Source: Prosopocoilus inquinatus
Taxonomy: Eukaryota; Arthropoda; Insecta; Coleoptera; Lucanidae
Direction of reading: 5' to 3'
Assembly (NCBI GenBank): GCA_036172665.1
Contig: CM069877.1
Span: 10,250,501-10,314,500 of the forward strand
DNA: 64,000 nt
Shown here piece by piece: positions 11,881-22,552 of this stretch. Both the position numbers and the translations under genes were made by a program. The notes beneath the pieces are model-generated. The model saw only the letters and a list, made by a program, of their open reading frames with translations, had not been told where the DNA came from and did no database searches. Numbering within the stretch: position 1 is the first letter of the stretch; every line of letters starts with the position of its first letter.

Positions 11881-13500
11881 CGCTTAATATTAAAAGAGAA
11901 ATCAACTCGAAATTAGAGAAAATTTGACGACAAAAAAAACACTAAAGACTAAAAGGAAACATAAATAAATAAAACAAAATATAATTTGTCAACAGTTTGA
12001 TAAAATTGTAAATTGTTCACCGCCTGACATTTCAAATGGAATATAATTGAGAAAACTTACAAAAGAAATAAAAAATAAACAAAAAACAAGAAATAATTTG
12101 ATAGTTTGAAAAAATTGTAAATTAAACTTAACAAGAGAAGTCAGTCCGGAATGAGAGTAAAATTTAAAAAGAAAGCAAAATAATGCCTGCAACGAAATAA
12201 AGAAGACAAATACATAATGAGAGTAAAAGATAGTCGCAATGCGATAAAATTCACACAGTGAGAGAAAGCATGCAAGAAGCAGATAAAAAAAATAGAAAAA
12301 ATAAAATAAATTAATTAATAAATCACTGTTTAAAATTCCACGGGAAATTTCAGCAAAACGAGAGAAAATTAAAAATGTCCCGAATGAACCAAAAAAACAA
12401 ATAAATAAACAAAAAAAGAAAAGAAAAACAAATCAAAATAAATTAACAGTTTCGATAAAACTGTACGTTAAGATTGACTTCAAGAGAATTCAAAATGGGA
12501 AAGGAATTTCAAGAAATACTTTTTAAAAGGCAATGAAAAACAACAAACAAAGGAAAAAGAAAAAGAAAATTAATGTACTGTTTGTCAAAATTGCAATTAA
12601 TTATCGTTTAATTTTGCAAGAGAAATCTACCTTGTCAAAATGAGAGAGAGTGAGAGAAACAAATGACAGTCGAACGGAAATAAAATTCACAGCGAGAAAG
12701 AGAGAGAGAGAGAGCGTAAAAAAGTGTCGATAAAAAATAGAAATAAAATAAAGTAAGTGTCAGATAAAATCGCGTTTAAATACATCATTTAACTTTCCAA
12801 AAGGTGAAATAAGAAAAGAAATAAGAGGAGGAAAAAAAGTAATAAAATGTGAATGAAAGGATTTAAAAAAAAGTAGATCAAAAATAAGAACAAACTAAAA
12901 TAAATTAAATAAAACTGTCCGCATTTATTTATTGCATATAAATAAAAAATAAATAAATAAATTAAAACCTCAATGCATTTCTCAGTTAGTCGTTGCTTAA
13001 CTATCCAAAAGAAAGCTATAATAGAAGAATAAAAAAATATCTTCTCGCAATTTACGAATTTATGCAAAAAAAAAACTAAATTTGTACATCGACTGTTTTG
13101 TTTTTATTTAAGTTTTTAATTTATCTGTTTTTTGTACCGTTATTCGGGCAGATTAGAATTTAAAAATATATATATTTTTTAACAACTTTAAAAAAATGGT
13201 GCAGAAAAATGAAAAAAATTCAAAATTCTCAACAACTGCAAAACAAACTAAAAAAATTTGGAAAACAAAAAATAGGAAATCGAAATCGAAATTTGAACAC
13301 GACCGAAGCTTTCAAAGCGATCAGAATTTTTGGCAGAATAAAATAAACTTTGCAATTTCAAAAATAATTGAGCATAATAAAAATATAGGAGTAATAGAAA
13401 AATTTACGCAGAAAAAAACGAAGTTTGTAAATCGGCCGTTTTATTTTTAAGTTTTAATTTATCTGCTTTTTTGTACCGGTATTCGGGCAGACCAGAAATT
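11881..13500. repeat. A-rich degenerate tandem region
   Basis: A cagtttgataaaattgtaaa phrase recurs in diverged form near 11992, 12100, 12447 and 12576 in strongly A-biased plus-strand DNA. It includes a (GA)n run at 12695-12714. Two 'gtttgtaaatcggccgtttt / atttatctg..tttttgtaccg' segments near 13085-13150 and 13425-13490 form a roughly 345-bp duplication. There is no gene. Confidence 0.45.
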
Positions 13501-14420
13501 AAAAGAAATATATATTTCAAAACAACTTAAAAAAATTGCTGCAGAAAAATAATGCGTTGCACATCGAGTGCGGAATCGGTGGGCGTGTTCATACCGTGAG
13601 GAAGGCGAAGTTGCCCTTTCTATCTTTCTCGCACGTTTCAGCGGTTCCAAACAAGTAATCCATCCGAATTTTTTTGGCTATGATACGGTAGCCACAAAAA
13701 ATACCCGCAGAAGGTAGCATTTCGTCTACTTCCACTGAGGTTGTTTTATTTGCATGCAGTAAAAGAACACCCTGTATAAACGGCAAAGCGCAATGCCATC
13801 GCCATCTTATCGGAAGTGATTCAATCAATTTACTTCAATTGTATGTACAGGTTGTGTCAGTCACTCTTGGTTATCGAATATGCGAAAGAGCGTAAAGGAA
13901 AGAAGACACTCCCAATAATATGTGGCACAACCTGTATAATAATATGTTGTAGGCATCGACAAAAGCTACGAATTTAAAAATAAACAAAGTGGTTTGGTAA
14001 TTAACGAGGTATTAATTACGACAAAGTCGTGAACCGGCGATAAAAAAAGAGGAAACAATGCACTTGGGTGTAAATCCGTCGTCGTTCGTCGAGGAAGTTG
14101 CGGCCTCGGAGTTTTTCTTTTTCTTCTTTCTTGTCAATCAAAACATACAGTTCCGTTGCACGCACACATAGGGGAAATTAACTAACCAACTGCATTAACA
14201 GGTTACACAAACAGATATCCATTATCGTCGCGCTACGCCGAGATTGTGGTGCATTCAATACCGTAATAATAATTATTGCAGTTATTGCAATTGTTTGTAT
14301 TCCTTGCACTGAACGACGACGCAAAAAATAACAATACCCGGTTAACTTGATCGACTTTTTATAATGAGTATACGATGTAAAACAGAGATGATTAAATTAC
14401 AATCTTATAGAAAACAGAGC
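13501..14420. other. no gene seen; contains caccctgtata signatures
   Basis: Signatures lie near 13766 (aacaccctgtataaac) and 13930 (caacctgtataata). Open frames at 13459-13828 on the minus strand are short and overlapping, with no recognisable product. Confidence 0.3.
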
Positions 14421-14442
14421 TCGATTGTAACTAGGCATTGGA

Positions 14443-14612
14443 GTAACATATTTTGACGTCATGATCGTAACGTCAAAGTATGTTACTCATATTTACTCAT
14501 ATTTTGACGTCATGATTATGAGAAGCAGGCATCGGGGTAACATATTTTGACGTCATGATCGTAACATCAAAATATGTTATGTCCTCCTAATCACGACGTC
14601 AAAATATGTTAC
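14443..14612. repeat. TGACGTCA palindrome cluster
   Basis: Two consecutive palindromes (14443-14486 and 14536-14580) have arms reading gtaacatattttgacgtcat inward. A partial copy lies between them (14501-14514) and one more arm at 14594-14612. A further single arm lies at 17918-17936. The core TGACGTCA is the full CREB/ATF recognition site. Confidence 0.7.
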
Positions 14613-14639
14613 GTTTTTGCTTTTTAAGCGACTTTAATT

Positions 14640-17190
14640 CGATTAAAATTTATTTTCCCTTAATTATCTTCGTTTCTTTAGAATTGTTTCCTGTCTTCTT
14701 TTAAATCTTTCCGCTTTTTAATTATTTTTATATTTATTACTGTCATTTTTTATAGTTTAATATTGTCGCACCCGATTGCTTCTTCGTTTCTTCTATTCTT
14801 TATGTGATGATCATTTGTTTTTATGTTGTTGATATTACGTTATTGTTTTCGATTATTTTCTCAATTGTCTTCGATTTTCGATTATATTTCGTTATTGTGT
14901 AATTATTTTTTTGTTGTGTAACCGCTTTTGTTTCCTTATTATTTTATGAGTTTAGTTTTGTATCTTGAAGCCATCTCTTTTAAATTCTATTGTTTCTGTT
15001 TTTTAAGTTCTATATTGCAATATTTTGTTTAGGTTTAATATTTTTTAAATTATTATTTCTTGTTCATTCCATTGTCCTCGATTTTTTATTTTTTTTAATT
15101 TTTAACGGCGTTACTTTGGTTTTGTTTTTTCTTTTTCTTTTTTTTTTTCGTTGTCTTCGCTTCTTTATTGTTATTTAGCTTTTTGCTTATTGCTTCACGT
15201 CTTTGACTTTTGATTGTTTTTCCTCTTTTAATTTTTGTTGTTTTTTGTGACGCTTTTTGTTTTATTTTAATAACATCAACCATTCGTCTATTATTATATG
15301 TCAGCTGCTTTAGATTTTTTTGATAATTTTTCTTAATTATCTTTCCTTGTTCCTTCAACGACTTTCGATTATTTTTTTATTGTTTTCGATTTTTGATTAC
15401 TTTTACTTGCGTTATTTTTGCTGTTCAAACAGCTTGGAATTTTTTAACATTTCTTTGTACATAGACCTTTTCTTTTCTACTTTATTTTTTTATCTTTTAA
15501 TTTTTGTTGTTATTAGTGTTGCTGATTTTTATTTGTTTTTAAACTGCTTTGGGTTTTTTGATAATTTTTCTCAGTTATTTCTTTTGTTCATTCTACGATT
15601 TTCGATTAATTTTTCTGTTTTTTTTTCAGTTTTCGTTTTATGATTACTTTTTCTGACTTTTCTGCATTATTTTTTATGCTCAAATCACTTGGACCTTTTT
15701 AACATTTCTTTATAGACCACTTTGCTCGTTAGTTGTTTTCTTTTTTATTTTATTTTCTGTTGTCTTTTGTATTGCTTTCTATTTTACTTTAATAACATCA
15801 TCCATCCGTCGATTGTTATTTGTTTTTTAAGCTGCCTTAGATTTTTTTGATAATTTTACTTAGTTACCTTTCCGTGTTCCTTCCACGACTTTCAATTATT
15901 TTTGTTTGTTTGTTTTTTTTTCATTGTTTCCCATTCTGATTGCTTTTTTTTGACATATCTTTTCAGGTATCTTCACTTTTTAATTGTTTTCTTTTTTATT
16001 TGATTTTTTTTGTCTTTTAATTTTTGTTGTTTATTGTCTTGCTTTATGTTTTATTTTAATAACATCATCCATCGGTCGATTGTTATTTGCTTTTAAGTTA
16101 CTTTGGGTTTTTTGATAATTTTTCTTAGTTATCTCTCTTGTTATTTCTACCATTTTCGATTATTTTCGCTTGTTTTTTTCGTTGTTTTTTGTGCTCAAAT
16201 CACTTTTTTAACATTTCTTTATAGACCTCTTCGCTTGTTTTCTTTTTTATTTTATTTTTTGTTGTTTTTCGTGTTGCTTTTTGTTTTATTTTAATAACAT
16301 CATCCGTCCGTCGATTGTTATTTGTTTTTAAGCTGCCATAGATTTTTGATAATTTTACTTAGTTATCTTTCCTTGTCCCTACCACGATTTTCTATTATTT
16401 TTGTTTGTTTTTTTTTTCATCGTTTCCTATTTTGTAAAGTTTTTTTGACATATCCTTTCAGATCTCCTCGCTTCTTAATTGTTTTCTATTTAATTTAATT
16501 TTTTTTCTCTTTTAATTTTCGTTGTTTCTTGACTTGCTTTATGTTTTATTTTAATAACATCATCCACCCGTCGATTGTTATTTGCTTTTAAGTTACTTTG
16601 GGTTTTTTGATAAATTTTCTTAGTTATCTCTCTTGTTCCTTCTACGTTTTTCGATCATTTTTGCTTGTTTTTTTTTTATTTTTTTTTACTTGCCTTATTT
16701 TTTGGGCTCAAATTGCTTGGACTTTTTTAACATTTCCTTATAGACCTCTTCGTTTGTTAATTGCTTTCTTTTTTATTTATTTTTTTTGTCTTTTGTTGTT
16801 TTTTGTCCTACTTTATGTTTTATTTTAATAACATCATCCATCGGTCGATTGTCATTTGTTTTTTAAATTGCTTTAGATTGATAATTGTTTGATGTTTCCT
16901 CCAATATGTTCGAATTCGATTATTTTTTAGTTGTCTTGTTTCTTGTTTTTTCTTTGTTTTCGATTCTTTTTTTGTTTTTTTTTACTTACGTTATTTTTTC
17001 TGCTCAAATTGCTTGGAATTTTTTGGCATCCCTTTTTAAATCTCTTCGCTTTCGAATTGTTTTCTTTTTTATTTTATTTTTTTCATTGCCTGCGATTTTT
17101 GATTACCTTTCGTTTATATTTGCTTAATTTTTCTGCGAAATCGCAGAATCGGATTTGTTGATTGTTTTGGTTGACTTCGTTTTTTGTTTC
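14640..17190. repeat. T-rich degenerate tandem array, period about 260 bp
   Basis: The anchor 'taataacatcatccatcggt' recurs near 15269, 15790, 16058, 16292, 16552 and 16826, followed each time by gattgttatttg, an 'ctttgggttttttgataattt'-like phrase and 'tagacctcttcgcttgtt'. The plus strand is overwhelmingly pyrimidine. The many open frames rich in F, L and S are by-products of this composition. Confidence 0.7.
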
Positions 17191-17780
17191 CTTTTTTTGT
17201 TGTTGTCTCGTTAACTTCGATTTTCTTTTTTGATTACTGTTTATTTTCTTTAATTGCATATTTTGTGCTGAAATCACTTCGGATTTTTTAATACAAATTT
17301 ATTTTTAGTCGTCTGCGCTTTTTTAATTAATTTTTAATTAATTTAAATAATAATAATAATAATAATAATAATATGTGTTTATTTCAATAAAAGAACAGTG
17401 ATAAAAATCATTGCCAGAAATTGAAGTCAAAGCAAAAAAAAAATTGTTGTTCTTCTGTTGTCTTTGATTTTCTTGTTTGATTATTGTTTATTTTCTTTAA
17501 TTGCATACTTTGTACTGAGATTGTTTCGTTAATACACATTTCTTTTTAATCATCTTCGCTTTTTACTCGGTTTCAAATCAAGAGCATTTTTTCTTCTGCC
17601 TTCGTTTTTTGTTTCCTTTTTTGTTGTTTCTTCCATTGCCTTCGATTTTCTTGTTTGATTATTGTTCATTTTCTTGAATTGCATACTCTGTACTGAAAAT
17701 GCTTCGGATTCTTTACAAATTTCTTTTTAGTCGCCTTCGTTTTTTACTTGATTTCAAATCAAGAAGTCGAGTAACATCAA
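17190..17780. repeat. second T-rich tandem block with an internal (AAT)n retroelement-like tail
   Basis: Three units share gattttcttgtttgattatt, 'ttaattgcatacttt' and 'tttctttttagtcg'. Between the first and second lies (AAT)n at 17346-17373 followed by gtgtttatttc, which on the minus strand reads as AATAAA plus an (ATT)n tail. Confidence 0.55.
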
Positions 17781-18673
17781 CCAATCAACCAAATCATCCC
17801 TCAAGGTCAAGGAACCAGTGCGCAACACCCCCTAATTACTTCTTCGTGTTTCGATTTTAACATTTGAAACAAAGCGCTCGGCTCTTGTCAAGTCCGAGGT
17901 TATAACTAGGGTTGGGAATAACATATTTTGACGTCATCACAACAGCGGCGTGCAGCCTAATACATTTCACATCTACAAAAGCTTATGATGTCGCGTTCGG
18001 AAATCGATAGCATTGGACAATTTTGGAAGGGCGGGTCGGTAGGCTCTAGGTGACAATATTATTATTATTTTTTTTTTCTGTTTGTTGCAATTCGTCTCTA
18101 ACTTCAAGATTTCGAATGATACGTATAAATTCTTGGGCGGTGTTCCGGGAGGTATCCAACTCCGCACAGTCAGAGACGGCGCGCGTTATTTTTACAGCGG
18201 CGACAAGATTTCTTTTCCGATTTTTTTTTGCCCCCATCTGAAATCTGTTTAAATTTAGTGCGGGGAATGCGAGAGCGAGAAAGCGTATTTTTAGAAATCC
18301 ATTCAACGGGAAAAACGGATCGATCGGCGACGGCGACGGCGAAGAGATGTCAAACCTTTGATATACTGGCGGCAGGTGGTCTGCAGGACAACTATTAATT
18401 AGAGCCGTGTTAGTATTAGCACACACACACACGTAAATGTTCGAACGCTCGGTATTAAATCAGAGATCGTTATCTCTGCGATCTTGATATTATAGTGCAA
18501 GTAGCAATTCGTGCAATTGCTTTCTTAATTTTTTTTTTAGACCGCCTCCAATCGATTTTCTATATTATACGTTTGAGAACCATTGATAAGAAGTCATGTG
18601 GAAAAAGAAAAACACTTTAGAACGAGCTAAAATACATATACGTACAGTTTTAGATAATAAAATGCCTAATGAT
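17781..18673. other. no confident gene; several overlapping open frames at 18046-18432
   Basis: This is a GC-richer patch. The minus strand is open for 128 codons at 18432-18046 and two plus-strand frames are also open across 18060-18250. None resembles a protein I recognise, and simultaneous openness in several frames argues for composition. The first 150 bp include a TGACGTCA arm at 17918-17936. Confidence 0.25.
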
Positions 18674-18801
18674 CAGAGCCTATCAAATTTTATTCAGTTT
18701 TCCCTGGCATCACATCAGTAGACGGGTTCCGCGGTCAAGGCGCTGAATCGAATTGAGTGGGAGGCAGTTACGCGTTCTGGAATTATTTGTGATAGGCTCT
18801 G
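18674..18801. mobile_element. 128-bp non-autonomous hAT-like element
   Basis: Terminal inverted repeats are CAGAGCCTATCA and its complement. The flanking octamers CTAATGAT and CTGATGAT (18666-18673, 18802-18809) match at 7 of 8 positions and fit the hAT target pattern nTnnnnAn. There is no coding capacity. The hAT assignment rests on the CAGAG terminus and the 8-bp duplication, which are established for the superfamily. Confidence 0.75.
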
Positions 18802-18809
18802 CTGATGAT

Positions 18810-19554
18810 AAAATAAAAATGCCTTATCTCTGAAAGCTTGACGTGTTCAAAGTACAGACGGACTTTAATCTTATTGTATACAATTTTAACTTTTAAAAAA
18901 AGTGATTTGCATGCGCATTTATCAATTAGGATCGCTGCGAGTGCATCCTCGGCGTTTAAATTTACTCGCCTATTAATAGTGCTTTACAAAAAAACGCCAA
19001 GATGTCACAGACGCACTTAACACGCGCCTACCGAAATAAACACGGCGGCGAGCAATGCGCTCCAGAGACAACCAAAATGACGGGCGAAATTAAATCGTCG
19101 GATGCAAGCGACCGGTTTATTTATAAACAACATGTCACCGGGAACGCACCCGAACACCTTCCTTTCTTTCGGCGCTTTCAATTCATTCCAACCAAAACAA
19201 CCGAAACCTTCTCTCCGGAAATCGGCTGGACGAGCCGCAAAGGAGTTTACGACTTGCCGAATGGACGACCGAGTATAAGCAATTCGCTTTAATTTATTTA
19301 GGATGCTATTAAGCCTCGCATCCGTTCGGCTAAATCGCTAGGAGATTATAACCGAGCGGCCGTTAAGTGGACTTTTTTCTCGTTACCGTTACGTGCCAAT
19401 TTGTTTGGTACTCTTGTGGAACTAATTCCTTTCTGATCAAGTTCCCTCCCTTCTCGTCGTCTGGGAACGAACGATTTCTCTCTTTTAATCTGCTCAGTAT
19501 TTGCAGAGATTCTTAAAACGACATTTATTCGTACATGACAATGAAATGAAAAAA
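18810..19554. other. no confident gene; GC-richer DNA with a 96-codon open frame
   Basis: A plus-strand open frame at 19002-19292 (starting MSQTHLTRAYRNKHGG) has ordinary amino-acid composition, unlike most frames in this window. It has no motif I recognise and no visible splice partners, so I leave it as a candidate only. Confidence 0.2.
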
Positions 19555-22552
19555 CCTCTCCGCGCCGCAACTCAGTCATCTTTGAGACTAAAAAAAAGTT
19601 TTCAAGACAAATCTGCCAGGCATTTTGCAGTAGTTTCGGACGGCGTTCGCGAAAAAACAATCACGCATCGCGTTCTCGCGAAACAATCCAAAGTCGCCTA
19701 TTTTTCAAGGTACACCCTGTATATTATTGCATTTTTGAATTCCCCTTCGAATTCTAGCCCGAAGTGATGGGTCGCACCCTAGGTCTGGCACGAATACTTT
19801 TCGAGATATTCCATCAGGAGTAACAACGTCTCTCTGCATCATAGCCCGGGCATTTTCGCAACTAGAAAAAAATGTCCAAGACAAAAGTTGGGGGCATTCC
19901 TCATTAGGTTCGGATGGCTTACAGAAAAAGACAATCGCGCGTCGCGTTTCGCAAGTACAACCCAAAGTTACGTTTTCTTTAATGGAACGCCCTGTATATT
20001 ATTGGATTTTTGAATTCTCCGGCGAATTCTAGTCTGAAGTGATGGGTCGCACCCTAGGTCTGGCATGAATACTTTTCGAGATATTCCATCAGGAGCAAAA
20101 ACGTCTCTCCGCATCATAGCCCGGACATTTTCGCAACTAGAAAAAAATGTCGAAGACAAAAGTTGAAGGCATTCCTCAGTAGTTTCGGATAGCGTCCGGA
20201 AAAAAACAATCGCGCTTCGCGTTTCGCAAATGCGACCCAAAGTTACGTTTTCTATAATGGAACGCTCTGTATATTATTGGATTTTTGAATTCCCCGGCGA
20301 ATTCTAGCCTGAAGTGATGGGTCGCACCGTGGGTCTGGGATGATTACTTTTCGAGATATTCCAACGCCAGCAACGACGACTATCCGCATCATAACTCGGA
20401 CATTTTCGAAACTAGAAAAAAATGTCAAAGACATAAATTGGGAGTATTCCTCAGTAGTTTCTGATGGCTTCCAGAAAAAGAGAATCGCGCGTCGCGTTTC
20501 GCAAATACAACCCAAAGTTACGTTTTCTTTAAAGGAACGCCCTGTATATTATTGGATTTTTGAATTCCCCGGCGAATTCTAGCCTGAAGTGATGGGTCGC
20601 ATCATGGGTCTAGCGTGAATACTTTTCGAGTTATTCATTCCATCGACTTCACCACAGTAAGCGCGCGTCGTAATTCAATTATTTATGAAACTAGAAAAAA
20701 AGTTCAGGATTAAAATTTCAGGCAATTTTCAGTAGTTTCGCATGACGTTCAGAAAAAGACAATTGCGCTTTGCATTTTCGAGATGCGACCCAAAGACGCA
20801 AGTTTTTTTAATGGAACATCCTGTATATTATTACATTTTTGAATTCCTTCTCGAAATGTAGCCTGAATTGATGGGTCGCACCGTGGGTCTAGCATTAATA
20901 CTTTTCGAGTTACTTCATTCGGCGGAAATGCGTCCTATAACGGCCATAACTCAGCCAGTTTTGACACTAGAAAAAAAAATTGAGGACGAAAGTTGAAGGC
21001 ATTTATCAGTAATTTCGGATGGCGTCCAGAGAGAAACAATCCTGCATCGTGTATTCCAAATACAACCCAAAATTACGATCTCTTTCAAGGAACACCCTGT
21101 ATATTATTGCATATTTAAATTCCTCGGTGAATTCTAACACGAAATGATGGGTCGCACCCTGGGTCTGACGTGAATACTTTTCGAGTTACGTCATCCAGCG
21201 TATATACGCTCCATAAGTCAGCCATTTTTGACATTAAAAAAAAATTGAAAACAAAAGTTGCAGATATTTTTCAGTAGTTCCGGATGGTGTTCAGAGAAAA
21301 GCAATCGCGTGGCGCGTTTTCGAAATACAACCCAAAGTTACGTCTTTTCTAACGGAACGCCCTGTACATTATTGCATTTTTGAATTTCCCGGCAAATTCT
21401 AGCCCGAATTGATGGGTCGCACCAAAAGTCTAACGTGAATACTTTTCGAGTTACTCCACCGAGTTTGCCATCGCTAGAGCGCGCCATAACTCGGTCATTT
21501 GGGAAACTAGAAGAAAAATTTAAAGACAAAAGTTGGAGGGCGCTTTCAGTAGTTTCGAATGACGCTTACCATAAAACAATTGCTCCTTGCGTTTTCGAAA
21601 TACGACTCAAAGTTGCGATTTCTTTAACAGAACACCCTGTATTTTATTGCATTTTTGAATTCCTCGATGAATTCTAGTCCGAGGTTATGGGTCGCACCAT
21701 GGGTCTAGCGTGAATACTTTTTGAGTTACTCCTTCGAGTTTCCCAGCGAAATCGCGCGCCGCAACTCGGTCATTTGCGAAACTAGGAAAAAGTGTTCAAC
21801 GCAAAAGTTGGAGGCATTTTTTAGTAGTTTCGAAGGACGCTTACAAGAAAACAATTGCGCTTTGCGTTTTCGAGATACGACCCATAGTTGCGATTTTTTT
21901 AATGGAACGCCCTGTATATTATTAGACTTTTGGATTCCTTGGCGAATTCTAGCCCGAATTGATGGGTCGCACTAAGGGTCTATCGTGAATACTTTTTGAG
22001 TTACTCCTTCGAGTTTCCCAGCGAAATCGCGCGCCGCAACTCGGTCATTTGCGAAACTAGAAAAAAGTGTTCAAGGCAATAGTTGGGGGCATTTTCCGGT
22101 AGTTTCGAAGGCCGCTTACAAGGAAACAATTGCGCTTAGCGTTTTCGAGATACGACTCAAAGTTGCGATTTCTTTAACAGAACACCCTGTATTTTATTGC
22201 ATTTTTTAATTCCTCGGCGAATTCTAGCCCGAACTGATGGGTCGCACGAAGGGTCTAGCGTGCATACTTTTTGAGTTACCCCATCGAGTTTTCCAGCGCA
22301 AGCGCGCGCCATAACTCGGTTATTTACAAAACTAGAAAAAAGTGTTCAAGACAAAAGTTGGAGACGCTTTTCAGTAGTTTCGAATGACGCTTACAAAAAG
22401 ACGATTGTCCTCTACATTTTCGAGATACGACCCAAAGTTGCGATTTTTTTAACGGAACGCCCTGTATATTATTGCATTTTTGGATTCCCCAGCGAATTCT
22501 AGCCCGAATAGATGGGTCGCACCATGGGTCTGGCGTGAATACTTTTCGAGTT
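19555..22552. repeat. 275-bp satellite array A (about 11 monomers)
   Basis: Direct head-to-tail monomers are marked by the core gatgggtcgcacc at 19766, 20041, 20316, 20591, 20870, 21146, 21411, 21686 (as ttatgggtcgcacc), 21961, 22236 and 22511. The spacing is 275 bp nearly throughout. Each monomer also has taatacttttcgagtta or a variant, 'cataactcggtcatttt', 'agtagtttcggatgg' and ends with ggaacgccctgtatattatt. The core and flank are the same as one arm of the foldback elements at 6329-10615. Confidence 0.92.

Noticed and set aside
15320..17161. Several 60-107-codon plus-strand frames rich in F, L and S
   Set aside because: They are by-products of the T-rich tandem array and repeat in each unit without codon structure.
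18046..18432. 128-codon minus-strand open frame
   Set aside because: Overlapping plus-strand frames are open across the same stretch, so openness is compositional. No motif is recognisable, and part of the frame derives from a CA repeat and a T run.
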